A stretch of 6,883 nucleotides of DNA from Candidatus Hermodarchaeota archaeon (GTDB lineage: Archaea > Asgardarchaeota > Hermodarchaeia > Hermodarchaeales > Hermodarchaeaceae): the NCBI GenBank assembly GCA_016840185.1, contig JAEOSV010000048.1, forward strand, positions 1 to 6,883, written 5' to 3'. A model generated the notes under the pieces. The model saw only the letters and a program-made list of their open reading frames with translations. It made no database searches and had not been told where the DNA came from. A program made the translations under genes and the position numbers. This document shows, in pieces, positions 1-4,614 of this stretch. Numbering within the stretch: position 1 is the stretch's first letter; each line of letters opens with the position of its first letter.

Positions 1-123
1 GCAGCTGTTATCGATGCTAAAGGCATGGAAGGCCAGGTCATGCGCAAAGCCCTACCAGTCATCCTTCTGGTAACCATCGTCGTAGCCATTCTCGCATTCT
101 TCTGGGGCTACTTCATTCCCTGA
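1..123 (+). CDS. C-terminal end of a membrane protein, possibly a lactate-permease-type carrier (partial)
   Basis: An open frame enters from the left edge and ends at TGA 121-123, giving the last 40 residues of a protein. After a short polar segment (around AKGMEGQVMRKALP) there is one clear hydrophobic helix of about 20 residues, then the C-terminus GYFIP. A Gly/Glu-rich turn followed by R-K-x-L-P and a final transmembrane helix resembles the C-terminus of L-lactate permease (LctP) family carriers, but 40 residues are too few to be sure. Other polytopic transporters, such as DASS or ArsB/NhaD types, could end this way. The gene is convergent with the persulfide dioxygenase gene, with 25 nt between the two stops. 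Reading frame: confident. Family: inference only. Confidence 0.6.
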   Translation, partial: AAVIDAKGMEGQVMRKALPVILLVTIVVAILAFFWGYFIP

Positions 124-148
124 CTAAGCCCAATCAGATAATCCTTAA

Positions 149-1531
149 TCATATCGGACATTCCTTCATCATCGGATACCCAAGAGCATGCCAAGCGTTG
201 AGTCCACCCAACACATTTGTGACATCTTTGAAACCTAGCCTTCGAAGAATACTTGCCCCAAGACTTCCACGACCACCCCAACCACATGTTGTGCATAGTG
301 GTAAATCACGAGGAAGCTCATCAGCGCGATCATCAAGCTCCCCCAAGTAAATGTATTTTGAGCCCTCCACGTATCCGTCATCACACTCATGGGTTTCACG
401 GACATCAATGAGTAGTAGTTCATTCTTTTCGAGCTTGGATTTCAGTTGAGAGGCTGTAATAGCACCAATTTGTTCTGTGGGTTTACCTTTGTTGCGCCAG
501 GCATCGATACCAGGACACAGGTATCCGACGATGTTATCGTAACCAAGTCGCCAAAGAAAGGGTTTAGCCGTCTCGATGTCTTCAGGACGTTCTACAACGA
601 GGAGAATTTCCTGGTCATGGGTTAACACCCACCCGGGATAGAAGCTCAGACCCCGAAGCCATATATTCAAAGAGCCAGGCAGATGCGAGACTGCGAAGGC
701 ATCGGGATTGCGTGTATCAATCACTATTGTATTGGATTTCTCCATGGTTTTAGCAAATTCGGGAACTGTCAAGGCCCGGGGAACTCGTGCATCACGAAGG
801 AGCGGAGGTCCTTCTAGGTTGTAGACTTCCATTTTCCGAAAATACGGTGGACGGCGGAGTTGGATACTCATGACATGCTCAATAAATGCCTCTTTGTCAA
901 GTTGGATAACATGATTGTGAACCCGTTCATAGCCAAGAGTGCTATAATTTCGATCACTTATTGTATGACCACAAATGGAACCGGCGCCATGACTTGGATA
1001 GATTAGAACTTCATCACCAAGTGGAAGGAGTTTCTCGTGCAAGCTGTGATATTGTTTCTCGGTCATTTCTTTCCAGATATCAAGACCAGGAAGATCCGTT
1101 CGCCCGATATCTCCAACGAATAGAGTATCGCCGGTGAACACCATGAAAGGTTTCTTGCCACTTTGAGTGTCAGTAACCGTATAACAGATGCTATCATTTG
1201 TATGCCCAGGTGTGTGAAGAGCTTGAATGCGGAACCGGCTCACATTAAAGGTATCGCCATCCTTAACCTTGTGCTCACCATACTTGAAAGGAGTAGCGCG
1301 GCTGTGGGCAATCTCTGCACTAGTTCGATTCTGCAGTTCCAAGGAGCCGATAACATAGTCTTCGTTCCGATGCGTTTCAAAGATGTAAATAATATCAGCA
1401 CAGGCTTCATTTGCCAGTTCTAGGTACAATTTTACATCACGTCGGGGATCTACGACGAAAGCTTCGCCCTTATCTGCAAAGAAGTAACTACTATGCGCAA
1501 TGCCAGGAGAATTGATGAGCTCAAATTTCAC
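149..1531 (-). CDS. Persulfide dioxygenase-rhodanese fusion (ETHE1/CstB-like MBL-fold protein)
   Basis: This 460-residue protein has an N-terminal metallo-beta-lactamase domain (about 1-235) and two rhodanese domains (about 253-350 and 357-455), the layout of CstB-type persulfide dioxygenase/sulfurtransferases. By family knowledge these oxidise glutathione or other low-molecular-weight persulfides to sulfite with O2 and move sulfane sulfur to make thiosulfate, in the cytoplasm. The three ETHE1 Fe(II) ligands are matched by His54 (ETHRNEDY), His110 (HTPGHT) and Asp135 (FTGD); Arg144 in GRTD matches the substrate-binding arginine. The usual THxHxDH motif reads H-R-N-E-D-Y, so Asn56 and Tyr59 replace two histidines that are not ETHE1 iron ligands. 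The first rhodanese loop (VVERPEDI) has no cysteine and is probably inactive. The second carries Cys416 in CGWGGR and looks active. The start is GTG 1531, with GGAGT at 1541-1545 nine nt upstream. Family call is strong; substrate is inferred. Confidence 0.9.
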   Translation of the reverse strand: MKFELINSPGIAHSSYFFADKGEAFVVDPRRDVKLYLELANEACADIIYIFETHRNEDYVIGSLELQNRTSAEIAHSRATPFKYGEHKVKDGDTFNVSRFRIQALHTPGHTNDSICYTVTDTQSGKKPFMVFTGDTLFVGDIGRTDLPGLDIWKEMTEKQYHSLHEKLLPLGDEVLIYPSHGAGSICGHTISDRNYSTLGYERVHNHVIQLDKEAFIEHVMSIQLRRPPYFRKMEVYNLEGPPLLRDARVPRALTVPEFAKTMEKSNTIVIDTRNPDAFAVSHLPGSLNIWLRGLSFYPGWVLTHDQEILLVVERPEDIETAKPFLWRLGYDNIVGYLCPGIDAWRNKGKPTEQIGAITASQLKSKLEKNELLLIDVRETHECDDGYVEGSKYIYLGELDDRADELPRDLPLCTTCGWGGRGSLGASILRRLGFKDVTNVLGGLNAWHALGYPMMKECPI

Positions 1532-1585
1532 GTATCACACACTCCATATGACCAGACATCTTGTGCCTAAGGAGGGTTCTCTGTT

Positions 1586-1596
1586 TTGAATATATC
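1586..1596 (-). promoter_or_regulatory. Candidate TATA box of the persulfide dioxygenase gene
   Basis: On the minus strand this reads GATATATTCAA, a TATA-like element about 55-60 nt before the GTG start. A transcript starting about 25 nt downstream would have a leader of roughly 30-35 nt that includes the GGAGT ribosome binding site. The match is by eye only. The adjacent 1597-1655 holds no gene and separates this promoter from the divergent glutaredoxin operon. Confidence 0.35.
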
Positions 1597-1655
1597 GAGG
1601 CTGCGAGTCTATTCCTTAGATTCGCCATTGAGGATAACACGCAAGTTGATAACTC

Positions 1656-1688
1656 TTTTAAAGTCCAGACGCAAGGGGGTGCCGAGGG
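1656..1688 (+). promoter_or_regulatory. Candidate TATA box and ribosome binding site of the glutaredoxin-FTR operon
   Basis: TTTTAAAG at 1656-1663 is a TATA-like element of the kind seen before other genes in this window. It lies about 35-42 nt before the ATG, so the leader would be short. GAGGG at 1684-1688, nine nt before ATG 1698, is the likely ribosome binding site; that spacing recurs in several other genes here. The G-rich GGGGGTG at 1675-1681 is a competing, more distant match. Confidence 0.35.
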
Positions 1689-1697
1689 TCAATAAAA

Positions 1698-1982
1698 ATG
1701 GAACGAACCAAAGTCCAAGGTGACCGACGCGATCACCAAGTTCTCCTCTACGCCCTAAGCACATGCGGTTGGTGTAAAATGACTAAAGCCTACCTTGTTG
1801 ACAAAGAGATTCAATACGAATACATCGACGTTGACAAGCTTGACCATGCAGATAAGGAACTGGTCAACAAAGATATCAAAAGTCGGGGAGGTCGTATAGC
1901 CTTTCCCACAGTCATTGTTGATGACAAAATCATTATCACTGGATTCAAGAAAGACCAACTAAGTAAGGCGTTGGGTGTATGA
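1698..1982 (+). CDS. Glutaredoxin-like thiol-disulfide oxidoreductase (CGWC)
   Basis: This 94-residue protein has the glutaredoxin/thioredoxin fold pattern: a first strand (QVLLYAL), the active site Cys23-Gly-Trp-Cys26 at the start of helix 1, a cis-proline at Pro70 in AFPTVIV, and a C-terminal TGF turn (81-83) before the last helix. It is a dithiol type and should exchange disulfides in the cytoplasm. The residues around the active site (STCGWCKMTK) are not those of a classic glutathione-using CPYC glutaredoxin, and most archaea lack glutathione, so a protein disulfide or another small thiol is the likelier substrate. The stop overlaps the start of the next gene (ATGA, 1979-1982), so the two are co-transcribed and probably translationally coupled. 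The disulfide reductase encoded next to it is the obvious electron source. The ATG start is supported by GAGGG nine nt upstream. Confidence 0.9.
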   Translation: MERTKVQGDRRDHQVLLYALSTCGWCKMTKAYLVDKEIQYEYIDVDKLDHADKELVNKDIKSRGGRIAFPTVIVDDKIIITGFKKDQLSKALGV

Positions 1983-2512
1983 CCAACCTCGAAAACATAA
2001 AACGTCGCGTTGAAACCAATGCTAAATCCCATGGCTATTTTCTTTGCCCAGATCCCGATTTTTTACAAAACCTCCTCGAAGGATTGAAAGAAAACGAAGA
2101 TAGGTATGGGTTTGGATCATGCCCGTGCAGACTCGCATCAGGGAATTTCGAATGGGACCGTGACATCATTTGCCCCTGTGATTATCGTGACGCAGATGTG
2201 GAAGAATTCGGACAATGCTTCTGTGCCCTTTACATCAACAAGGACGTCCATGAAGGAATAAAATCCATGGAACCGATTCCTGAACGTCGTCCCCAAGAAA
2301 AAATTGATCGAGCCATGGGCAAGGCTTCTAATCAGCTAGAACCAAATACAGTAAGCATTGAAGCGTCAGATACCAATCGGAAGCTCTTCTACTGTAAGGT
2401 CTGTGGGTACGTAACCTTCCGTGAAGAAGCGCCCCATAAATGCCCGATTTGCCAAGCTAAGCAGGAAATGTTTGGGGAAATCGTGCTGGGCACGAGTATC
2501 CAAGTTCGTTAA
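1979..2512 (+). CDS. Ferredoxin:thioredoxin/disulfide reductase catalytic subunit with C-terminal rubredoxin domain
   Basis: This 177-residue protein joins an FTR catalytic (beta) domain (about 1-95) to a rubredoxin-like domain (about 135-165). The FTR cysteines are Cys48-Pro-Cys50, 14 residues, Cys65-Pro-Cys67, 12 residues, Cys80-Phe-Cys82. These should supply the four ligands of a [4Fe-4S] cluster plus the redox-active disulfide. The rubredoxin site is C139-x2-C142 and C155-x2-C158. The same two-domain architecture is known in the ferredoxin:disulfide reductase of Methanosarcina acetivorans, which takes electrons from ferredoxin to reduce disulfides. The usual C-H-C motif reads C-F-C, so the conserved active-site histidine is Phe81. 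No FTR variable (alpha) subunit is encoded in the window, as expected for this non-plant type. It overlaps the glutaredoxin gene by 4 nt, and I see no strong ribosome binding site of its own, which fits coupled translation. The likely reaction is reduced ferredoxin to glutaredoxin disulfide, in the cytoplasm. Confidence 0.9.
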   Translation: MTNLENIKRRVETNAKSHGYFLCPDPDFLQNLLEGLKENEDRYGFGSCPCRLASGNFEWDRDIICPCDYRDADVEEFGQCFCALYINKDVHEGIKSMEPIPERRPQEKIDRAMGKASNQLEPNTVSIEASDTNRKLFYCKVCGYVTFREEAPHKCPICQAKQEMFGEIVLGTSIQVR

Positions 2513-2514
2513 AC

Positions 2515-2534
2515 CTAGTAAAGATATTTTCTAG
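2515..2534. terminator. Weak bidirectional terminator between convergent genes
   Basis: Only 18 nt separate the stop of the FTR-like gene and the stop of the PAP2 gene. This interval and the edge of the PAP2 stop form an imperfect palindrome with CTAG at both ends and an A/T-rich middle (AAAGATATTTT). It gives a T-run on both strands, which could end transcription from either side. The hairpin has two mismatched positions and is weak. Confidence 0.35.
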
Positions 2535-3445
2535 CTTAGGCCTCGCCACTTTTCCACATATGTGAATAGTAATGGGACGACAAAAGCACCAAAGAATCCC
2601 ACTAGTAGATAGCGGATGAAACGAGTTGAATAATCCAGAAGATGTAATGTGGGAAGAATTGAGAACGCTGCGGATAAGCCAAAGTAGATGAGGAAGGCAA
2701 CAAGAATCCCCAAAACTGCTCGGATAATCTTTGTATTTCTTGAAATGTCGGTTTTGAAATTGACGTATCGCTTTTCCAGTATGAGACCAAGGCTAAATCC
2801 AGCTACGACACCCATCGAAACGGCAATATTCTCTGATGGGAAGAAGGGTAGTCCGACAGAGTACGTAGCGAAACAGATGAAGAAGAAGATGAATGCAATT
2901 ATGGGTAATAACCAGTTTTGTAGGTACTCAGGCATCCGACTCCATCGAGGTGTAAGATAGGGAACCAGAAAATACGCCCATGTGATGAGGATTACACCCA
3001 CGATGATACCGCCAATTACATCGCCCAGATAGTGCATTCCCAACCCCATTCGAGCAAGGGCGGTTATGGTGATGAAAAACACGCCCACAATGATGGCCCA
3101 CCAGCGGCGCAAGCGAACCACTGTCCAGCCCCAGAAGGTGGTAGCCGTTTGGGTCGCATTGCTGGGAAACCCATAGGATTGATCTGCAGCATATTCGGGA
3201 TTGTGACGGAGGGCTGCGGGGGGACGAGGCATTCTGAACGCATATTTCAGAAGGACACTGATGAAACTGGAAAACATCACCAGCATAATGGCAATTTTTC
3301 CTTCTCGTTTATTCAGACACCAAAAGGCGACCCCCAATAACATGACATAAACAAGTGGATCGCCAAGGTAGTTCAACACCTCCCAAACCACATACGGGAG
3401 AATTGATTGTAGAAAGATGATAACAGCCGGATCAAAGAACACCAC
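2531..3445 (-). CDS. PAP2-family (type 2 phosphatidic acid phosphatase-like) membrane protein with altered C2 motif
   Basis: With a GTG start at 3445 this is 304 residues with several hydrophobic segments. PAP2 motifs, in this numbering: C1 is K67-x6-R74-P75 (KYAFRMPRP); C3 is R132-x5-H138-x3-D142 (ARMGLGMHYLGD), which holds the nucleophilic histidine. Motif C2, normally PSGH or PSNH, reads Pro94-Ser95-Asn96-Ala97, so its catalytic histidine is missing. Family members dephosphorylate lipid phosphates or polyprenyl diphosphates at the membrane; whether this one is active is open. After motif C3 come further membrane helices (about 150-290 region). The frame stays open to ATG 3529, giving 332 residues, but I reject that start. 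GGAGG at 3455-3459 lies nine nt before GTG 3445, a TATA box lies inside the extension, and the first ATG falls in a hairpin after rubrerythrin. The remaining N-terminus (FFDPAVI.FLQS) suits this family. Confidence 0.85.
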   Translation of the reverse strand: MVFFDPAVIIFLQSILPYVVWEVLNYLGDPLVYVMLLGVAFWCLNKREGKIAIMLVMFSSFISVLLKYAFRMPRPPAALRHNPEYAADQSYGFPSNATQTATTFWGWTVVRLRRWWAIIVGVFFITITALARMGLGMHYLGDVIGGIIVGVILITWAYFLVPYLTPRWSRMPEYLQNWLLPIIAFIFFFICFATYSVGLPFFPSENIAVSMGVVAGFSLGLILEKRYVNFKTDISRNTKIIRAVLGILVAFLIYFGLSAAFSILPTLHLLDYSTRFIRYLLVGFFGAFVVPLLFTYVEKWRGLS

Positions 3446-3454
3446 AGATACGAA

Positions 3455-3495
3455 CCTCCAACAATAAATCATCTTGTGGTATCCGAGGTTAAAAG
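3455..3495 (-). promoter_or_regulatory. Candidate TATA box and ribosome binding site of the PAP2 gene
   Basis: TTTTAA (minus strand, 3489-3494) followed about 30 nt later by GGAGG (3455-3459) gives a compact archaeal promoter and leader ending at GTG 3445. A transcript starting about 25 nt after the TATA box would begin near 3465, leaving a leader of about 20 nt. This arrangement decides the start-codon choice for the PAP2 gene. Confidence 0.45.
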
Positions 3496-3502
3496 ATAGT
3501 AT

Positions 3503-3540
3503 GAAAAAGAAGAGAAGCCTAACCCGCAAAGGCAGGTTAG
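3503..3540 (-). terminator. Terminator downstream of rubrerythrin
   Basis: CTAACC (3519-3524) and GGTTAG (3535-3540) are exact inverted repeats separated by 10 nt, which themselves contain complementary GC and GGC bases. Read on the minus strand, the hairpin lies 15 nt after the rubrerythrin stop and is followed by a pyrimidine run (CTTCTCTTCTTTTTC). Such a hairpin plus T-rich tract is a good candidate for ending the rubrerythrin transcript before the PAP2 promoter. Confidence 0.55.
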
Positions 3541-3555
3541 CTTTTCAAAGACAGG

Positions 3556-4101
3556 CTAGAAGGTTTTGAACTTAGACCCAGGTGTCTGACAGACAGGACA
3601 CGTATCAGGTGCATCACCTTCAACCGTATGACCACAAACAGGACAAACCTGGATATCACCAAAATCAGCGTCCTTGCCCGCATCCACAGCTTTCTTTGCC
3701 TTTTCGTATAAGCCGAGATGGTTCTTTTCGGCTTCCAAGGCCCAGCTGAAGCTGGTGTCAGCACCTTTTTCTCCTTGAGCTTGGGCGACAGCCCGATAAG
3801 CAGGATACATTTCTTGGATTTCGAAGGTTTCTCCGTCAATTCCAGCCTGAAGGGCTTCTGAGGTATTTTCGGTGCCGAAGATCGCACCACCGACGGTCTG
3901 GAAGTCACCCTTTGTTTTGATGTGCTTGAAATGTGTACTAGCGTGAACCTGTTCAGCATATGCAGCCGCATGGAAGAGACGGGCTACGTTGGGAAATCCT
4001 TCCTTCTTTGCCATATCCATGTAGATGATGTATCGCATGTGCGCCTGGCTTTCACCAGCATAAGCACTGCGAAGATTGGCTTCAGTCATATCTTTAACCA
4101 T
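3556..4101 (-). CDS. Rubrerythrin (peroxide-reducing diiron protein)
   Basis: This 181-residue protein is full-length for rubrerythrin: a four-helix diiron domain (about 1-145) followed by a rubredoxin domain. Diiron ligands fit Glu17 (YAGESQAH), Glu50-x2-His53 (AEQVHAS), the ExxExxE run at 91-97 (GETFEIQEMYP), and Glu125-x2-His128 (EAEKNH). The rubredoxin Fe is held by C153-x2-C156 and C168-x2-C171. Family members reduce hydrogen peroxide to water in the cytoplasm of anaerobes, with electrons passed from rubredoxin or a rubredoxin-like donor to the diiron site. It appears to be a single-gene unit with its own promoter, ribosome binding site (GGAGG at 4112-4116, about nine nt before ATG) and terminator. 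The ribosome binding site favours the first ATG over the ATG four codons later. No peroxide sensor gene is visible nearby. Family call is very secure; gene symbol rbr would be conventional. Confidence 0.96.
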   Translation of the reverse strand: MVKDMTEANLRSAYAGESQAHMRYIIYMDMAKKEGFPNVARLFHAAAYAEQVHASTHFKHIKTKGDFQTVGGAIFGTENTSEALQAGIDGETFEIQEMYPAYRAVAQAQGEKGADTSFSWALEAEKNHLGLYEKAKKAVDAGKDADFGDIQVCPVCGHTVEGDAPDTCPVCQTPGSKFKTF

Positions 4102-4147
4102 TGTAAATAATCCTCCAATGAGGGATGGCGAAAAGTGTCTGACTCGG

Positions 4148-4154
4148 TTTTAAG
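4148..4154 (-). promoter_or_regulatory. Candidate TATA box of the rubrerythrin gene
   Basis: On the minus strand this reads CTTAAAA, about 47-53 nt before the ATG. A start about 25 nt downstream gives a leader of about 20 nt that carries GGAGG. The layout matches that proposed for the PAP2 gene. Confidence 0.4.
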
Positions 4155-4214
4155 TAGCTATGGGTTTTACGAACCAAAATGAAATGGTGGGGTCACTGGG
4201 ATTTGAACCCAGAA

Positions 4215-4232
4215 TCTACAGGTTTCTACAGG
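4215..4232 (-). repeat. Tandem 8-of-10-nt repeat across the tRNA-Trp 3' splice region
   Basis: CCTGTAGA occurs twice on the minus strand, at 4225-4232 and 4215-4222, with a period of 10 nt. The downstream copy supplies the 3' strand of the anticodon stem in the normal tRNA fold. The upstream copy can pair with ACAGG equally well and lies in the intron. Confidence 0.85.
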
Positions 4233-4291
4233 CCGCTCCAGAACATCGTCATCCCGGTTATCCGGTCAGCGTGTCTGTCTGGTAGCATCTT
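4224..4291 (-). ncRNA. tRNA-Trp intron with box C/D-like (D'/C' kink-turn) structure
   Basis: Read on the minus strand, the intron contains CTGA (4266-4269, box D'), then CCGG-ATAA-CCGG (4254-4265), then ATGACGA (4246-4252, one base off the box C consensus RTGATGA). That is the geometry of an internal C'/D' kink-turn capped by a 4-bp hairpin, a potential L7Ae site. A degenerate box C (AAGATGC, 4285-4291) opens the intron, and CTGT (4228-4231) occupies the box D position. The two guide-sized gaps are about 15 and 14 nt. The second gap contains TTCTGGAG (4236-4243), exactly complementary to the anticodon-loop sequence CTCCAG plus the first two intron bases. In several euryarchaea the tRNA-Trp intron is a box C/D RNA guiding methylation of its own tRNA. 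Here the outer boxes are poor, so guide function is inference, and the same pairing also forms a splicing helix. Confidence 0.5.
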
Positions 4292-4362
4292 CTGGAGCCT
4301 GTTGCCATACCTGGTTAGGCCATGACCCCTGTGACAGACTGGCGTATGGTCTCCGAGGTGGA

Positions 4363-4370
4363 ATTTAAAG
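4363..4370 (-). promoter_or_regulatory. Candidate TATA box of tRNA-Trp
   Basis: CTTTAAAT on the minus strand is centred about 37 nt before the mature tRNA 5' end, allowing a short 5' leader of about 10 nt for RNase P to remove. A second, nearly palindromic TATA-like element (TTTAAATA, 4398-4405, plus strand) lies further away. It could serve either direction. Confidence 0.4.
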
Positions 4371-4516
4371 GTTTTTCGAAGAGCACTGAGCATACGATTT
4401 AAATACGAGCTTCCATGATTTCACCGTGGTAGTTAGAGATGATAGGCGATCATTTTTGGCTCAAAACATAAGCTGTTCTTTTCCTGTCACCTAGCTAGCT
4501 ATGCCACCGAATCAGC

Positions 4517-4605
4517 TTTTAAGGTCAGCATGAGCACCTTGTGTACGAGTTATCCAAGCTTAGACAGGAAAAATCGAACCGTCGTTGAATTATCAAAAAA
4601 TGGAG
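4517..4605 (+). promoter_or_regulatory. Candidate TATA box, leader and ribosome binding site of the TrpRS gene
   Basis: TTTTAA at 4517-4522 is the TATA-like element nearest the gene and would give a leader of about 65-70 nt. GGAG at 4602-4605 lies nine nt before ATG 4615 and fixes that start over TTG 4585, ATG 4600 and ATG 4606; the last of these directly abuts the GGAG. The rest of the divergent gap, 4371-4516, contains the TTTAAATA element at 4398 and no reading frame or RNA that I can support. Confidence 0.4.
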
Positions 4606-4614
4606 ATGCACACA

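Larger units (their letters stand above)
4185..4329 (-). tRNA. tRNA-Trp (anticodon CCA), intron-containing, CCA end encoded
   Basis: The acceptor stem GGGGTCA (4323-4329) pairs perfectly with TGACCCC (4189-4195), followed by discriminator A and an encoded CCA (4185-4187). T8, a 3-bp D stem GCC/GGC with loop A14, GG and A21, anticodon stem ACAGG/CCTGT, and T arm CTGGG-TTCAAAT-CCCAG are all present. The anticodon loop is CTCCAGA after splicing, so the anticodon is CCA for tryptophan. Exon 1 is 4292-4329. The intron sits after position 37, the usual archaeal site. Exon 2 beginning at 4223 gives a normal 5-nt variable loop (AGATT) and an A15-T48 Levitt pair, so I take 4224-4291 (68 nt) as intron. 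A tandem repeat makes a start at 4233 possible as well, but that leaves a 15-nt variable region. A T-rich run (TTTCATTTTGG, 4174-4184) right after the CCA is the likely terminator. The gene is head to head with the TrpRS gene. Confidence 0.93.

Noticed and set aside
3446..3529. N-terminal extension of the PAP2 reading frame to ATG 3529, with a signal-peptide-like hydrophobic stretch
   Set aside because: It crosses a TATA-like box and starts inside the hairpin downstream of rubrerythrin; the GGAGG before GTG 3445 is a better start signal.
3537..3971. 144-residue frame inside the rubrerythrin gene in another phase
   Set aside because: It is fully covered by the secure rubrerythrin frame, and its composition (basic, repetitive Ser/Lys/Arg) is that of a shadow frame.
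4233..4291. Shorter 58-nt tRNA-Trp intron with exon 2 starting at 4233
   Set aside because: The splicing motif there is perfect, but the product would have a 15-nt variable region, which does not fit tRNA-Trp; kept only as an alternative in the findings.
4585..4614. Longer TrpRS starting at TTG 4585, ATG 4600 or ATG 4606
   Set aside because: GGAG at 4602-4605 is nine nt before ATG 4615, overlaps or abuts the earlier starts, and matches the spacing seen in other genes here.
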